Of a stretch of 11,403 nucleotides of DNA, positions 1-7,453 are shown piece by piece; the first letter of the stretch is position 1; every line of letters starts with the position of its first letter. Under the pieces are notes generated by a model. It made no database searches, had not been told where the DNA came from, and saw only the letters and a list, made by a program, of their open reading frames with translations. The stretch is from an uncultured Lachnospiraceae bacterium (GTDB taxonomy: Bacteria; Bacillota_A; Clostridia; Lachnospirales; Lachnospiraceae). A program made the translations under genes and the position numbers. Where the stretch lies: positions 1-11,403 of the forward strand of contig USJM01000048.1 of assembly GCA_900555005.1 (NCBI GenBank). The letters run 5' to 3'.

Positions 1-1801
1 CAGACAGTTTATCCTGGACAATCATCCGAAGGGCATCATCAACATCGTGGACGCAACGAACATTGAGCGGAACCTGTATCTGACGATGCAGCTGATGGAG
101 CTGAACATTCCGATGGTCATCGCCCTGAATATGATGGACGAGGTTCGGGAGAACGGCGGCTCTATTCTGATTAACAAGATGGAGGAGATGCTTGGCGTGC
201 CGGTCGTTCCGATCTCGGCTGCCAAGAACGAAGGCATTTCCGAGCTGATCGACCATGCCATCCATGTGGCAAAATACCAGGAGCGGCCCGGCAGACAGGA
301 TTTTTGCTCCGAGTCCGAGGACGGGGGCGCTGTCCACAGATGCCTGCACGGCATCATGCATCTGATCGAGGATCATGCCCAGAAAGCGGATATTCCGCTC
401 CGGTTTGCAGCCTCGAAGGTTGTCGAGGGGGATGAGCGTGTCATCAACAGGCTGGATCTTGATCAGAACGAGAAAGAGATGATCGAGCACATTGTTCAGC
501 AGATGGAGAAGGAACGAGGGCTTGACCGTGCAGCCGCGATGGCGGATATGCGCTTTGATTTTATCAACAGGGTCTGCGATGCCTGTGTGGTGAAACCCAG
601 AGAAAGCAAGGGACATATCAGATCGCAGAAGATTGATAAGATCCTGACGGGAAAGTTCACCGCAATCCCGATGTTTATCCTGATTATGGGGCTTGTGTTT
701 TACCTGACCTTCAACGTGATCGGTGCCTTTTTGCAGAACCTGCTTCAGACGGGGATCGACGCTCTCGGCGCGCAGGTGTCAGCGCTGCTCGAGCAGGCTG
801 GGGCAAGCAGCTGGATCAGATCGCTGGTGAGCGATGCGATCTTCGGAGGGTGGGAACAGTCCTGAGCTTCGTCCCGCTCATCGTCGTCCTGTTCTTTTTC
901 CTGTCGATTCTGGGGACTCCGGCTACATGGCGAGGGTGGCATTCGTGATGGACAAGCCACTCCGGAAGATTGGCCTTTCCGGCCGCTCGATCGTTCCGAT
1001 GCTGGTCGGATTCGGATGTACGGTGCCGGGCGTCATGGCATCGAGAACCCTTCCATCAGAGCGGGACAGGAAGATGACCATTCTGCTGACTCCTTTTATG
1101 AGCTGTTCGGCAAAGGTTCCGATCTATGTCTTTCTGTCGGTTCTGTTTTTCCCAAAGCATGCAGGGCTTGTCGTTGTCCTTCTGTACCTGATGGGGATCC
1201 TGACCGGCGTGCTGGTTGCATGGATCTTTAAGAAAACGACATTCCGCGGCGAGGCGGTTCCGTTTGTCATGGAGCTCCCGAACTATCGCATGCCGAGCCC
1301 GAAGAATGTCCTTCAGCTGATGTGGGACAAGGCGAAGGATTTCCTTCAGAGAGCCTTCACGGTCATCTTTCTGGCAACCATCGTCATCTGGTTCCTCCAG
1401 AACTTTGGGACGAATCTGAACATCGTGGAGGATTCTTCAAAGAGCATCCTGGCAGTTATCGCCGGAGCTGTCGCCCCGATCTTCAGGCCAATGGGACTTG
1501 GCGACTGGCGGATTGTGACCTCCCTGATCGCAGGCTTCATGGCCAAGGAGAGCGTAGTCTCCACATTAAACCTGGTGTTCGGATCACGGGCAGCCATCAC
1601 GGCAGCGATCACGCCGCTGGCAGGCTTCTGCCTTCTGGTATTCTGCCTGCTCTACACGCCCTGCGTCGCGGCAGTTTCCTCTGTGCCAGAGAGCTTGGGA
1701 CAAGGTGGATGTTCTTTGTTATAATCAACCAGTGTGTGATTGCATGGGTTGCAGCATTTATTGTGTCACTTGTTGGAAGAGCGCTGGGACTGGCCATCTG
1801 A
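1..1801 (+). CDS. feoB: Ferrous iron transporter FeoB (5' partial, three apparent frameshifts)
   Basis: FeoB is the GTP-dependent inner-membrane Fe(II) importer. The gene enters from the left of the window; its N-terminus, with the first G motifs, lies outside. Reading starts in frame at base 2. The G-domain motifs NMMD (about 128-139) and SAAK (215-226) are visible, followed by a helical spacer and the membrane domain. GFGCTVPG (about 1008-1031) and LLYTPCVAA (about 1648-1674) match the two conserved Gate motifs. Three one-base deletions break the frame: near 848-852 (expected GGVGTVL), near 912-916 (expected ILEDSGYMA) and near 1689-1692 (expected SSVRRELGTRW). Restoring each base gives a continuous FeoB ending in GRALGLAI at 1801. 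There is no other stop and no lost motif, so sequencing error is likelier than decay. A feoA gene, if present, would lie outside the window. Family assignment is very secure. Confidence 0.95.
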
Positions 1802-1828
1802 CCGGTCCTGTACGGAAAGGGGAAAGCA

Positions 1829-2131
1829 ATGGTACGTCATGTCATATTATGGAAACTGAAGGAAGAGCTGTCGGCAGAGGAGAAAGCGAAGGTAAAGAGA
1901 GAAGCGAAGGAGCATCTGGAAGAGCTGGTCGGTGTGGTTCCCGGGCTTCGTGAGATGCACATCCATATTGAAGGCCTTGCGTCCTCCAACATGGACATGA
2001 TGCTGGATGCTCTGCTGGATGACGCGGCTGCCCTGAAGGGATATGCCGTCAATCCGAACCACGTCAAGGTGGCAGACACGTATGTCAGGCCTTACACCGT
2101 GGTACGTTCCTGCCTGGACTACGAGGTCTGA
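1829..2131 (+). CDS. Dabb-family (stress-responsive A/B barrel) protein
   Basis: This is a 100-residue soluble protein. It begins MVRHVILWKLKEE and carries the Dabb pattern: a first beta strand with a conserved His (residue 4), a helix rich in Glu and Lys, a VPGLREMHIHIEG strand, and the late segment ALKGYAVNPNHVKVADTYV, in which the HP/NH-V-K-V stretch is typical of the family. Dabb proteins form dimeric alpha/beta barrels. Some are stress-induced and some are enzymes of polyketide metabolism, but most small bacterial ones have no assigned substrate, so no reaction is claimed. The start at 1829 has an AAGGGG-type ribosome binding site about 7 bases upstream. It follows feoB by 27 bases on the same strand and is probably cotranscribed with it. 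Unlike its neighbours it has no frameshift. Confidence 0.85.
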   Translation: MVRHVILWKLKEELSAEEKAKVKREAKEHLEELVGVVPGLREMHIHIEGLASSNMDMMLDALLDDAAALKGYAVNPNHVKVADTYVRPYTVVRSCLDYEV

Positions 2132-2142
2132 CAGCCCGATTG

Positions 2143-2206
2143 CCGCAGGAGCGCGCCGCGCCAGGCTTCCGCATGCTGTTCCTGTCTCCTGCGGATCAGA
2201 GACAGG
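2143..2206. terminator. Overlapping GC-rich hairpins between convergent genes
   Basis: Two perfect inverted repeats share bases. CCGCAGGAG (2143-2151) pairs with CTCCTGCGG (2186-2194), and CCTGTCTC (2181-2188) pairs with GAGACAGG (2199-2206). They cannot both form, because 2186-2188 belongs to both. They lie just after the Dabb gene and before the end of the convergent nudC, where a bidirectional terminator is expected. No clear T run follows on either strand, so the terminator role is inferred from position only. Confidence 0.4.
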
Positions 2207-2297
2207 TAAGCCGGAAAGGCCGAAAGGTCAGCGATCTGCAGGGGAAAGCGGGCTGCGGGAGACACAAGACAGCCGGGCAGCGTACTGCGGCAAACCA

Positions 2298-3235
2298 TTA
2301 CAGCTCCTGCCTGCGGAATTTTCCAATCATATCCCAGGTCAGGGAAACAGAATGATCCTCACAGGCGAGCTCGTCTCTCGGTATCCATTCCGCGGAGGCG
2401 AGCTCGTCTTTTCCGTCTGTGTTGAGGTGCACGGTCGGATCGCCGTCGACCTCAGCGGCAAAACCGGAGATCAGAGAGGAAGAAAACGCCCACGGCTGCG
2501 ATTCGATATACCGGATATTTTTCACCCGAAGACCAACCTCCTCCATCGTTTCCCGGCGTACGGCATCCTCGAGCGTTTCCCCGATTTCAACAAAGCCGGC
2601 TACCAGGGAGTGACGCTTTGTACCTTTCCGGCTGTATTTTGTCAGCAGGATCCGATCCCTGTCTGTGATCGCGATGATCACGACCGGTGAAATCCGAGGG
2701 TAGTAAATATGGCCGCACTTCGGACAGATGACGGCACGCTCTGTTGTTGAATGGACCGTCGCGACACCGCATTTTCCGCAGAAATGGTGGAGCGTGTACC
2801 ACTGCGCCAGCTGGACGGCGGTCGCGGCACCAAATGAAAGATAATCATGCTCCAGCTCGCGGAGACCATCTCATTCACATACTGGTACGGAGCGCGTGCG
2901 GCGGGCGTTTCCGGAAGAAAGAAAAAACATGTCTCGTCGATTGAGAACAGATAGGTCAGAGTCTGTGAAAGGGAGTCCGAGGCAACTTCGTCCGAAGCAG
3001 AATGGTCTGGGACCGACGTGGGAGCTGCAGCGGCCTCAGAGGCAGATTCAGCAGGGGAAGAGAGGAGATCGGAATCGCGGAGAAGATCCGAGACAGTCGG
3101 AAGCATCAGGCGGCCGCCTGCGTGTTGTTTCAGGAGAATCCGTCTGTCATCAACCACGATTACATAATCCGAATCCTTCGGGGCGGATGGGGTATATTCA
3201 TTATTGAACGTATGCGGTGCGATATCCTGTATCAT
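2298..3235 (-). CDS. nudC: NudC-type NADH pyrophosphatase, Nudix hydrolase (one apparent frameshift)
   Basis: This enzyme type hydrolyses NADH/NAD+ to NMN(H) and AMP, and in some bacteria removes NAD caps from RNA. On the reverse strand the order is: an N-terminal domain beginning MIQDIAPHTF; a zinc ribbon with FCGKCG and VICPKCGHIYYPR (about 2695-2790); the Nudix box GFVEIGETLEDAVRRETMEEVGL, matching Gx5Ex7REUxEExGU; and the SQPWAFSSSL motif that marks the NudC subfamily. One base is missing near 2860-2862. Adding it joins YQYVNEMVS to RELEHDYLSFGAATAVQLAQWY and gives about 312 residues. The start at 3235 is chosen for its AAGGAA ribosome binding site. A Ser/Ala/Glu-rich stretch (about residues 50-85) sits between the N-terminal strand region and the YLFSIDET segment and looks like an added linker. 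It is convergent with the Dabb gene and divergent from the patatin gene. Confidence 0.92.
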
Positions 3236-3265
3236 ATCTTGTTCCTTTCCTTTCAGGCTGATATT

Positions 3266-3274
3266 TGCTAGAAT
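3266..3274 (+). promoter_or_regulatory. Extended -10 promoter for the patatin-like gene
   Basis: TG-n-TAGAAT occupies 3266-3274 in the short gap between the divergent nudC and the patatin-like gene. No good -35 box lies 17 bases upstream, as is common for extended -10 promoters. It predicts a transcript start near 3281, which favours translation from the ATG at 3326 rather than the ATG at 3287 only about 6 bases downstream. Confidence 0.4.
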
Positions 3275-3325
3275 AGCACTGTTCAGATGAAAATGACAGA
3301 ACGTTCCAGGATTGGGTGGCTGTTC

Positions 3326-4242
3326 ATGAGACATATTGAGACAATACTAAACAGGATCCCGGACGGAAGATCAGGCAGAGAGCTCACGCCAGGCTGTCTG
3401 GTACTGGAGGGCGGCGCTTTCCGGGGGCTGTATACGGGCGGAGTGACGGATACCCTGCTGCTGAATAATATTAATATTCAGACGGTCATCGGCGTTTCAG
3501 CCGGGGCACTTTACGGAGCCTGCTACTGTGCAGGAAGAATCGGATGGCCAAGCAGGTTCAACATTACTCACTGCAGAAATTCGAGCTACGCCGGACTTCG
3601 CGCCATCCGGAAAAATCAGGGCGTCATCGGGTTCAACATCGTCTTTGATACCTTCAAGACAGAAGATCATGAGAACATTCTCCGGATCATGAATCCGGAG
3701 AGACGGCTTGGCGCGGTGGCGACAAACTGCCTGACCGGTCAGCCACCTACCTTGAGAAGACAAACTGCTCGGACATGTTCACCGCCATCAAGGCTTCCGC
3801 AAGCATGCAGGTCCTCTCCAGGATGGTCTATCTTGATGGAATTCCCTATCTTGATGGCGGAAATTCAGACTGTATTCCGGTCGACTGGGCGATCAGCCAG
3901 GGGTATGAGAAGATCATTGTCGTAAAAACGCATGAGAGAGGCTGGCGGGATCCCGGGGAGCCGGAGACACAGCTCCGGGCTGAACAAAGGCTTTACCATA
4001 ACTTCCCGGCGCTGTATGATTATATGATGCATGCGGATGAGCGCTACAACAGGCTCTGCGACCACATCGATGAGCTTGAGAAGCAGAAACGGATCCTTGT
4101 GATCGCCCCCAGCCAGCCTCTGGATGTCGCAAGGCTTGAGAAGAATCCGGAAAAGCTCTATCGGGCATACCGGATGGGCGTTGTGAATACAGAACACCGG
4201 ATGAACCGGATCAGAAACTATCTGGGAATCACGCAGGAGTGA
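3326..4242 (+). CDS. Patatin-like phospholipase (one apparent frameshift)
   Basis: This is a predicted serine acyl hydrolase with the Ser-Asp dyad of the patatin fold. The oxyanion-hole segment is LVLEGGAFRGLYTGGV, the nucleophile elbow is GVSAG (GxSxG), and the catalytic Asp is in YLDGGNSD (about 3848-3871). The middle segment NQGVIGFN and VATNCLTG are typical of the small bacterial patatin group whose substrate is unknown. The C-terminal part, with RYNRLCDHIDELE and RLEKNPEKLYRAYRMG, is also typical. One base is missing near 3741-3743; restoring it gives LTGQATYLEKTNCSDMF and a single protein of about 305 residues. In-frame ATGs exist at 3287, 3293 and 3326. The last is preferred because it gives the usual short lead of about 23 residues before LVLEGG and a plausible leader from the promoter. 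The true substrate cannot be read from sequence. Confidence 0.88.
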
Positions 4243-4336
4243 TGTCTATGTGTGCTTTGCTGGTGTTTTCGAGAAGTGCAGCCGTTCTGCATGCGCAGGG
4301 ACAGCAAGTGTAACTTAAAAGACAGAAAGGACAAGG

Positions 4337-5892
4337 ATGGAGAAGGACAATCAGGAGAAAGTCATCGTCATCGACTTTGGCGGGCAGTACAACCAGCTTG
4401 TAGCCAGGCGTGTGCGCGAATGCAACGTGTACTGCGAGATTTACTCTTACAGAACGCCGCTGGATCAGATCCGAAAGATGAATCCGAAGGGGATTATCCT
4501 GACAGGCGGACCGAACAGTGTCTATGAGGAAGGGGCGGCAACCGCGCCGAAGGAGCTCTTCGAGCTGGGTGTGCCGGTTCTTGGCCTGTGCTATGGCGCT
4601 CAGCTGATGAACTATGTGCTTGGCGGGAAGGTTGCGCGCGCTGATGAACGTGAGTATGGGAAGACGGAAGTCATTGTCGACAAGCCGCTTTCCAGACTTT
4701 ATGACGGAATCCCCAGCCCGATGGTCTGCTGGATGAGCCACAACGATTACATTGCGGAGCCGGCTCCGGGATTTGAGATCACGGCTCATTCCGCGAACTG
4801 CCCGTGCGCATCTGATGAGGATCCGGAGCGGAAGCTGTATGCGATCCAGTATCATCCGGAAGTGCTGCATACGATGTTCGGAAAGGAAATCTCCGCAACT
4901 TCGTGATCGGAATCTGCGGCTGCTCCGGAAGCTGGAAGATGGAAGACTTCGCGCAGAAGACGATTCAGGAGCTGAGAGAGAAGATCGGGGATGGAAAAGC
5001 GCTCTGTGCGCTTTCTGGAGGGGTGGATTCTTCTGTCGCCGCGGTTCTGCTTTCGAAGGCCATCGGCAAGAATCTGACCTGTGTCTTTGTCGATCATGGT
5101 CTGCTCCGCAAGGATGAAGGGGATCTGGTAGAGTCTGTCTTCGGACCGGATGGGCCGTATGACCTTAACTTTATCCGTGTCAATGCCCAGCAGAGATTCT
5201 ATAACAAGCTTGCCGGTGTGACCGAGCCGGAGAAAAAGCGCAAGATCATCGGGGAGGAGTTCATCCGTGTCTTCGAGGAGGAGGCAAAGAAGATCGGCGC
5301 AGTCGATTATCTCGTGCAGGGAACCATCTACCCGGATGTCGTCGAGAGCGGACTCGGCGGAGAATCCGCCACCATTAAATCCCACCACAATGTGGGAGGC
5401 CTTCCGGATTATGTTGATTTCAAGGAGATTGTGGAGCCGCTGAGATACCTGTTCAAGGATGAGGTCCGGAAGGTCGGGCTGCACCTTGGAATCCCGGAGA
5501 AGCTCGTCATGCGTCAGCCATTTCCGGGACCGGGACTGGGCATCCGGATCATCGGTGAGGTGACAGCTGAGAAGGTCCGGATTGTGCAGGATGCGGATGC
5601 GATCTTCCGGGAGGAGATGGCGAATGCCGGACTCGACAAGACAACCGGCCAGTATTTCGCTGCGCTGACGAATATGCGCTCTGTCGGCGTCATGGGTGAT
5701 GAGCGGACCTACGACTATGCAATCGCCCTCCGTGCAGTCAACACGGTCGATTTCATGACGGCAGACTCCGTCGAGATTCCTTATCCGGTGCTGAAGAAAG
5801 TCACCTCAAGGATTATCAATGAAGTCTCGCATGTCAACAGAGTCTTCTATGACATCACCAGCAAACCGCCGGGAACAATCGAGTTCGAATAA
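4337..5892 (+). CDS. guaA: GMP synthase, glutamine-hydrolysing (one apparent frameshift)
   Basis: GuaA converts XMP to GMP using ATP and glutamine, the last step of GMP synthesis, in the cytosol. The N-terminal class I amidotransferase shows [11 protein letters not shown], the nucleophile Cys in GLCYGAQ, and the His/Glu of YHPEV. The C-terminal half has the ATP-pyrophosphatase P-loop [12 protein letters not shown], the synthetase segment [13 protein letters not shown], and ends KPPGTIEFE, where most homologues end in a similar TIEWE. A base is missing near 4889-4892. Restoring it joins HTMFGKE to [19 protein letters not shown] and gives about 518 residues, a normal length. The start at 4337 has an AAAGGA site. 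GMP synthesis is normally needed for growth without guanine, so a genuine knockout is unlikely. No purine riboswitch was recognised in the 94 bases upstream. Confidence 0.96.
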
Positions 5893-5895
5893 TAG

Positions 5896-6042
5896 CATGA
5901 AGGCTGTGAGCTGTACAGCATGGGAATGTATGCGTTTCAGACACTCGCCTATGAAGCGGGTGCAGTCTATCACATTCCGATGCTCCCGCCGCTGGTCAAT
6001 TGCGAGAAGTTTGAGGAGTATCTGGAGAAGTATAACCGGTAG
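5896..6042 (+). pseudogene. Orphan C-terminal-like coding remnant after guaA
   Basis: Immediately after the guaA stop and a second stop, the same frame stays open for 48 codons and reads like a real protein tail: MGMYAFQTLAYEAGAV, then YHIPMLPPLVNCEKFEEYLEKYNR, ending at TAG 6040-6042. Base composition resembles the core genes to the left. No ribosome binding site precedes the internal ATG at 5920, so this is more likely the surviving 3' end of a gene than an intact small gene. I do not recognise the family. It could have lost its 5' part when the DNA to the right was acquired or rearranged. Confidence 0.35.
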
Positions 6043-6161
6043 GGAGCTTTGAAAAGAGAATACAGAATTACGTTGAGGCATGGCTTAGGAGGCTGTGCCT
6101 TTTTTGATATAGACTGTCAATGGCAGGAACATTTTACTTTGATGGATTTATTAACTGGGAA

Positions 6162-6212
6162 GTCTTGCAGATATGCTTATAAAAATGTGAATCATAAGCA
6201 TATTTGCAAGAC
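6162..6212. repeat. 19-bp near-perfect inverted repeat
   Basis: GTCTTGCAGATATGCTTAT (6162-6180) faces ATAAGCATATTTGCAAGAC (6194-6212) across a 13-base loop. Eighteen of 19 positions are Watson-Crick pairs, and the remaining one is a G-U wobble if read as RNA. No T run follows, so it is not a standard terminator. It could be a recombinase or replication protein site, a transposable-element end, or a structured RNA. Confidence 0.75.
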
Positions 6213-6341
6213 CGAAAGAGGGCAAATTACGATGGATATCCGAGAATGCTGATTGCGAGGACTTATCAGCCGGAAATGGAATATCAAGGAATTCGTATTA
6301 TTGACGCTGTTGATTGGTTACTTAATCCCCAAAATGCTTAA
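6198..6341 (+). pseudogene. Coding-like remnant of unknown family
   Basis: This frame is open for 47 codons after a stop, and its last part, MLIARTYQPEMEYQGIRI followed by IDAVDWLLNPQNA, looks protein-like. The ATG at 6246 has no ribosome binding site. An upstream open frame in another register (TTG 6049 to about 6220) could be joined to it by a single frameshift, giving a protein of roughly 97 residues. However, the large inverted repeat lies inside that span, which argues against it. I do not recognise the family. Confidence 0.2.
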
Positions 6342-6358
6342 ATTCGCAATTTTGGGGA
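6326..6358. repeat. 10-bp perfect inverted repeat
   Basis: TCCCCAAAAT (6326-6335) is matched by ATTTTGGGGA (6349-6358) around a 13-base spacer, and the pairing extends inward with one bulged base (GC with GC). It overlaps the end of the coding-like remnant at 6341. There is no T run on either side, so a terminator call is not supported. Confidence 0.6.
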
Positions 6359-6944
6359 ATAAGAAAGACGCAAATCTGGTATGGTGTTATGCCCAGCTTG
6401 GAATGTATCTCATGTAACGAGGCGCGGTATTGGCATCTTTTGGCTTATAAGGTCAAATAGGATGATACTTGGAGCATCTGAATGCATCAGACAGGGTGAG
6501 ATTTTCAACAACGGGATATTTTTCAAACTATGAGACTACATGAGCAAATTAAAAGCAAGTTAAAGTACACCCGGAAAACGTTGAAAATACAGGGCTTCTG
6601 TCATTCTCTGAGGTGAAAATGATTGAGCTCAGCAAGTTAAACGTGTCAGGGAGAGTGGCTTACCGTTTCACCGGGCGCTTTTTACCACGCGCGGATCGGA
6701 AGATATCGTGATATGCAATTGGTAGCAAGAGATGAAATTTGCGAGTGGCTATTGTTGTTTTTTATTGACGATTATTCATTCAATAATGTAATTTTCGGCA
6801 TGTTCCCGGCAATGTTCTGGTGTGGGCTATAACCTTCAAGAGAGGTTATCATCCACCTACTCGTGCTGTAATGGGTGATAACATGGGTAATAAATCGGAT
6901 CACGTCCACTTGCCTGAAGATAAAGGAAAATTGCTAATCGAAAA

Positions 6945-7301
6945 TTATTCCGGCTGTTTGCCATTCAGCGTTTTGATTTTTTCGTAATAGGAGATCATTC
7001 TTTTTTGCATCCCGGACTCATCATCCGAGATGCTTTTAATTATCTCGAAAAGTATTGGATCGTCTTTTTTGGATACAACGATCGCAGTCGGAGAAGGATC
7101 GTCTGTTTCACAGCAGAGATATTCATAAGAGCAGTGAAATGTCTGTGCCATGAAGCAGATCATCTGGTATGAAGGAATCCGCTCACCATTTTCATATCTC
7201 CAGTATCCCATAGGGGACAGATTAAGCATTCTTGCTGCTTCTGATTTATTGATATTTAGGCTGGTGCGGATTTCCTGTAACCGCTCGGGACTGAAAGCCA
7301 T
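6945..7301 (-). CDS. XRE-family helix-turn-helix repressor
   Basis: This is a 118-residue DNA-binding protein. Residues about 7-62 form an HTH_3/XRE domain: LQEIRTSLNINKSEAARMLN, then SPMGYWRYENGERIPSYQMI, then FMAQTFHCSYEYL, with the recognition helix around NLSPMGYWRYE. The C-terminal 50 residues are polar and may serve for oligomerisation or ligand response; no peptidase or toxin domain is visible. Such proteins are phage-like or island regulators that usually control the divergent operon and themselves. The start codon at 7301 has AGGAG at 7315-7319 on the reverse strand, a rather long spacing of 13 bases. The divergent promoter arrangement at 7345-7402 is the obvious target. Confidence 0.85.
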   Translation of the reverse strand: MAFSPERLQEIRTSLNINKSEAARMLNLSPMGYWRYENGERIPSYQMICFMAQTFHCSYEYLCCETDDPSPTAIVVSKKDDPILFEIIKSISDDESGMQKRMISYYEKIKTLNGKQPE

Positions 7302-7344
7302 ATGTATTCATTATCTCCTGGATTCTGGAAAAATTCTTAAATAC

Positions 7345-7364
7345 TCTATTTGATTCTATTTGAT
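7345..7364. repeat. Two tandem 10-bp direct repeats in the divergent promoter
   Basis: TCTATTTGAT occurs twice in perfect tandem (7345-7354 and 7355-7364), one helical turn apart. The pair covers the reverse-strand -10 box and most of the forward-strand -35 box, so a protein bound here would block both promoters or choose between them. The XRE repressor encoded next to it is the likely binder; this is inference. Confidence 0.6.
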
Positions 7365-7381
7365 ATTGGGCTGAGAATCAA
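7353..7381 (-). promoter_or_regulatory. Sigma-A-type promoter for the XRE gene
   Basis: On the reverse strand TTGATT (7376-7381) and TAGAAT (7353-7358) are separated by exactly 17 bases. The predicted start near 7346 gives a leader of about 45 bases before the XRE start codon. The -10 box lies inside the tandem repeats. Confidence 0.6.
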
Positions 7382-7388
7382 TTATAAT
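7360..7388 (+). promoter_or_regulatory. Sigma-A-type promoter for the gene pair at 7454 and 8043
   Basis: TTGATA (7360-7365) and the consensus TATAAT (7383-7388) are spaced by 17 bases, one of the best promoters in the window. Start is predicted near 7395, leaving a leader of about 59 bases. The promoter overlaps the oppositely directed XRE promoter over almost its full length. Confidence 0.7.
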
Positions 7389-7389
7389 T

Positions 7390-7402
7390 TATCCAATGGA
7401 TA
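7390..7402. promoter_or_regulatory. Palindromic operator candidate at the transcription start
   Basis: TATCC-AAT-GGATA is a perfect interrupted palindrome centred on 7396, right at the predicted forward start site. AT-rich flanks (AATTATAAT on the left, TATAATTATT on the right) extend the symmetry imperfectly. It is a plausible binding site for the divergent XRE repressor. Confidence 0.45.
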
Positions 7403-7453
7403 TAATTATTACTGAACGGAAATCATGATACAACGACAGCAGGGAGATCAGCT

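Larger units (their letters stand above)
6043..6944. other. AT-rich, gene-poor junction region
   Basis: About 900 bases without a convincing intact gene. The region contains two strong inverted repeats (6162-6212 and 6326-6358), a coding-like remnant (6198-6341), and a hairpin ATAACCT/AGGTTAT (6829-6835 with 6843-6849). There is also a 30-codon open frame at 6619-6711, starting MIELSKLNVSGRV, with an AGGTG site in front, which could be a small gene or chance. Stops are frequent in all frames elsewhere. The AT-rich composition begins here and continues through the right half, which fits acquired DNA and decayed remnants at an island edge. Confidence 0.5.

Noticed and set aside
848..916. Programmed ribosomal frameshifting in feoB
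   Set aside because: Two shifts in the same direction within about 65 bases plus a third near the end, with no slippery heptamer, and similar one-base losses in three unrelated genes, fit sequence error much better.
4243..4336. Purine riboswitch upstream of guaA
   Set aside because: The gap is only 94 bases and shows one short TGCAG/CTGCA stem; the conserved three-way junction of purine riboswitches is not recognisable.
4229..5484. Long reverse-strand open frames opposite guaA (213 and 210 codons)
   Set aside because: They mirror the real guaA coding frame in GC-rich DNA, have no recognisable motifs and no ribosome binding sites.
6049..6252. Open frame of 67 codons starting at a TTG
   Set aside because: Poorly spaced ribosome binding site, no recognisable motif, and the 19-bp inverted repeat lies inside it; kept only as a possible part of a broken gene.
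6862..6990. Open frame reading MGDNMGNKSDHVHLPEDKGK on the forward strand
   Set aside because: It runs into the 3' end of the XRE gene in antisense and has no recognisable family or clear ribosome binding site; at most a remnant.
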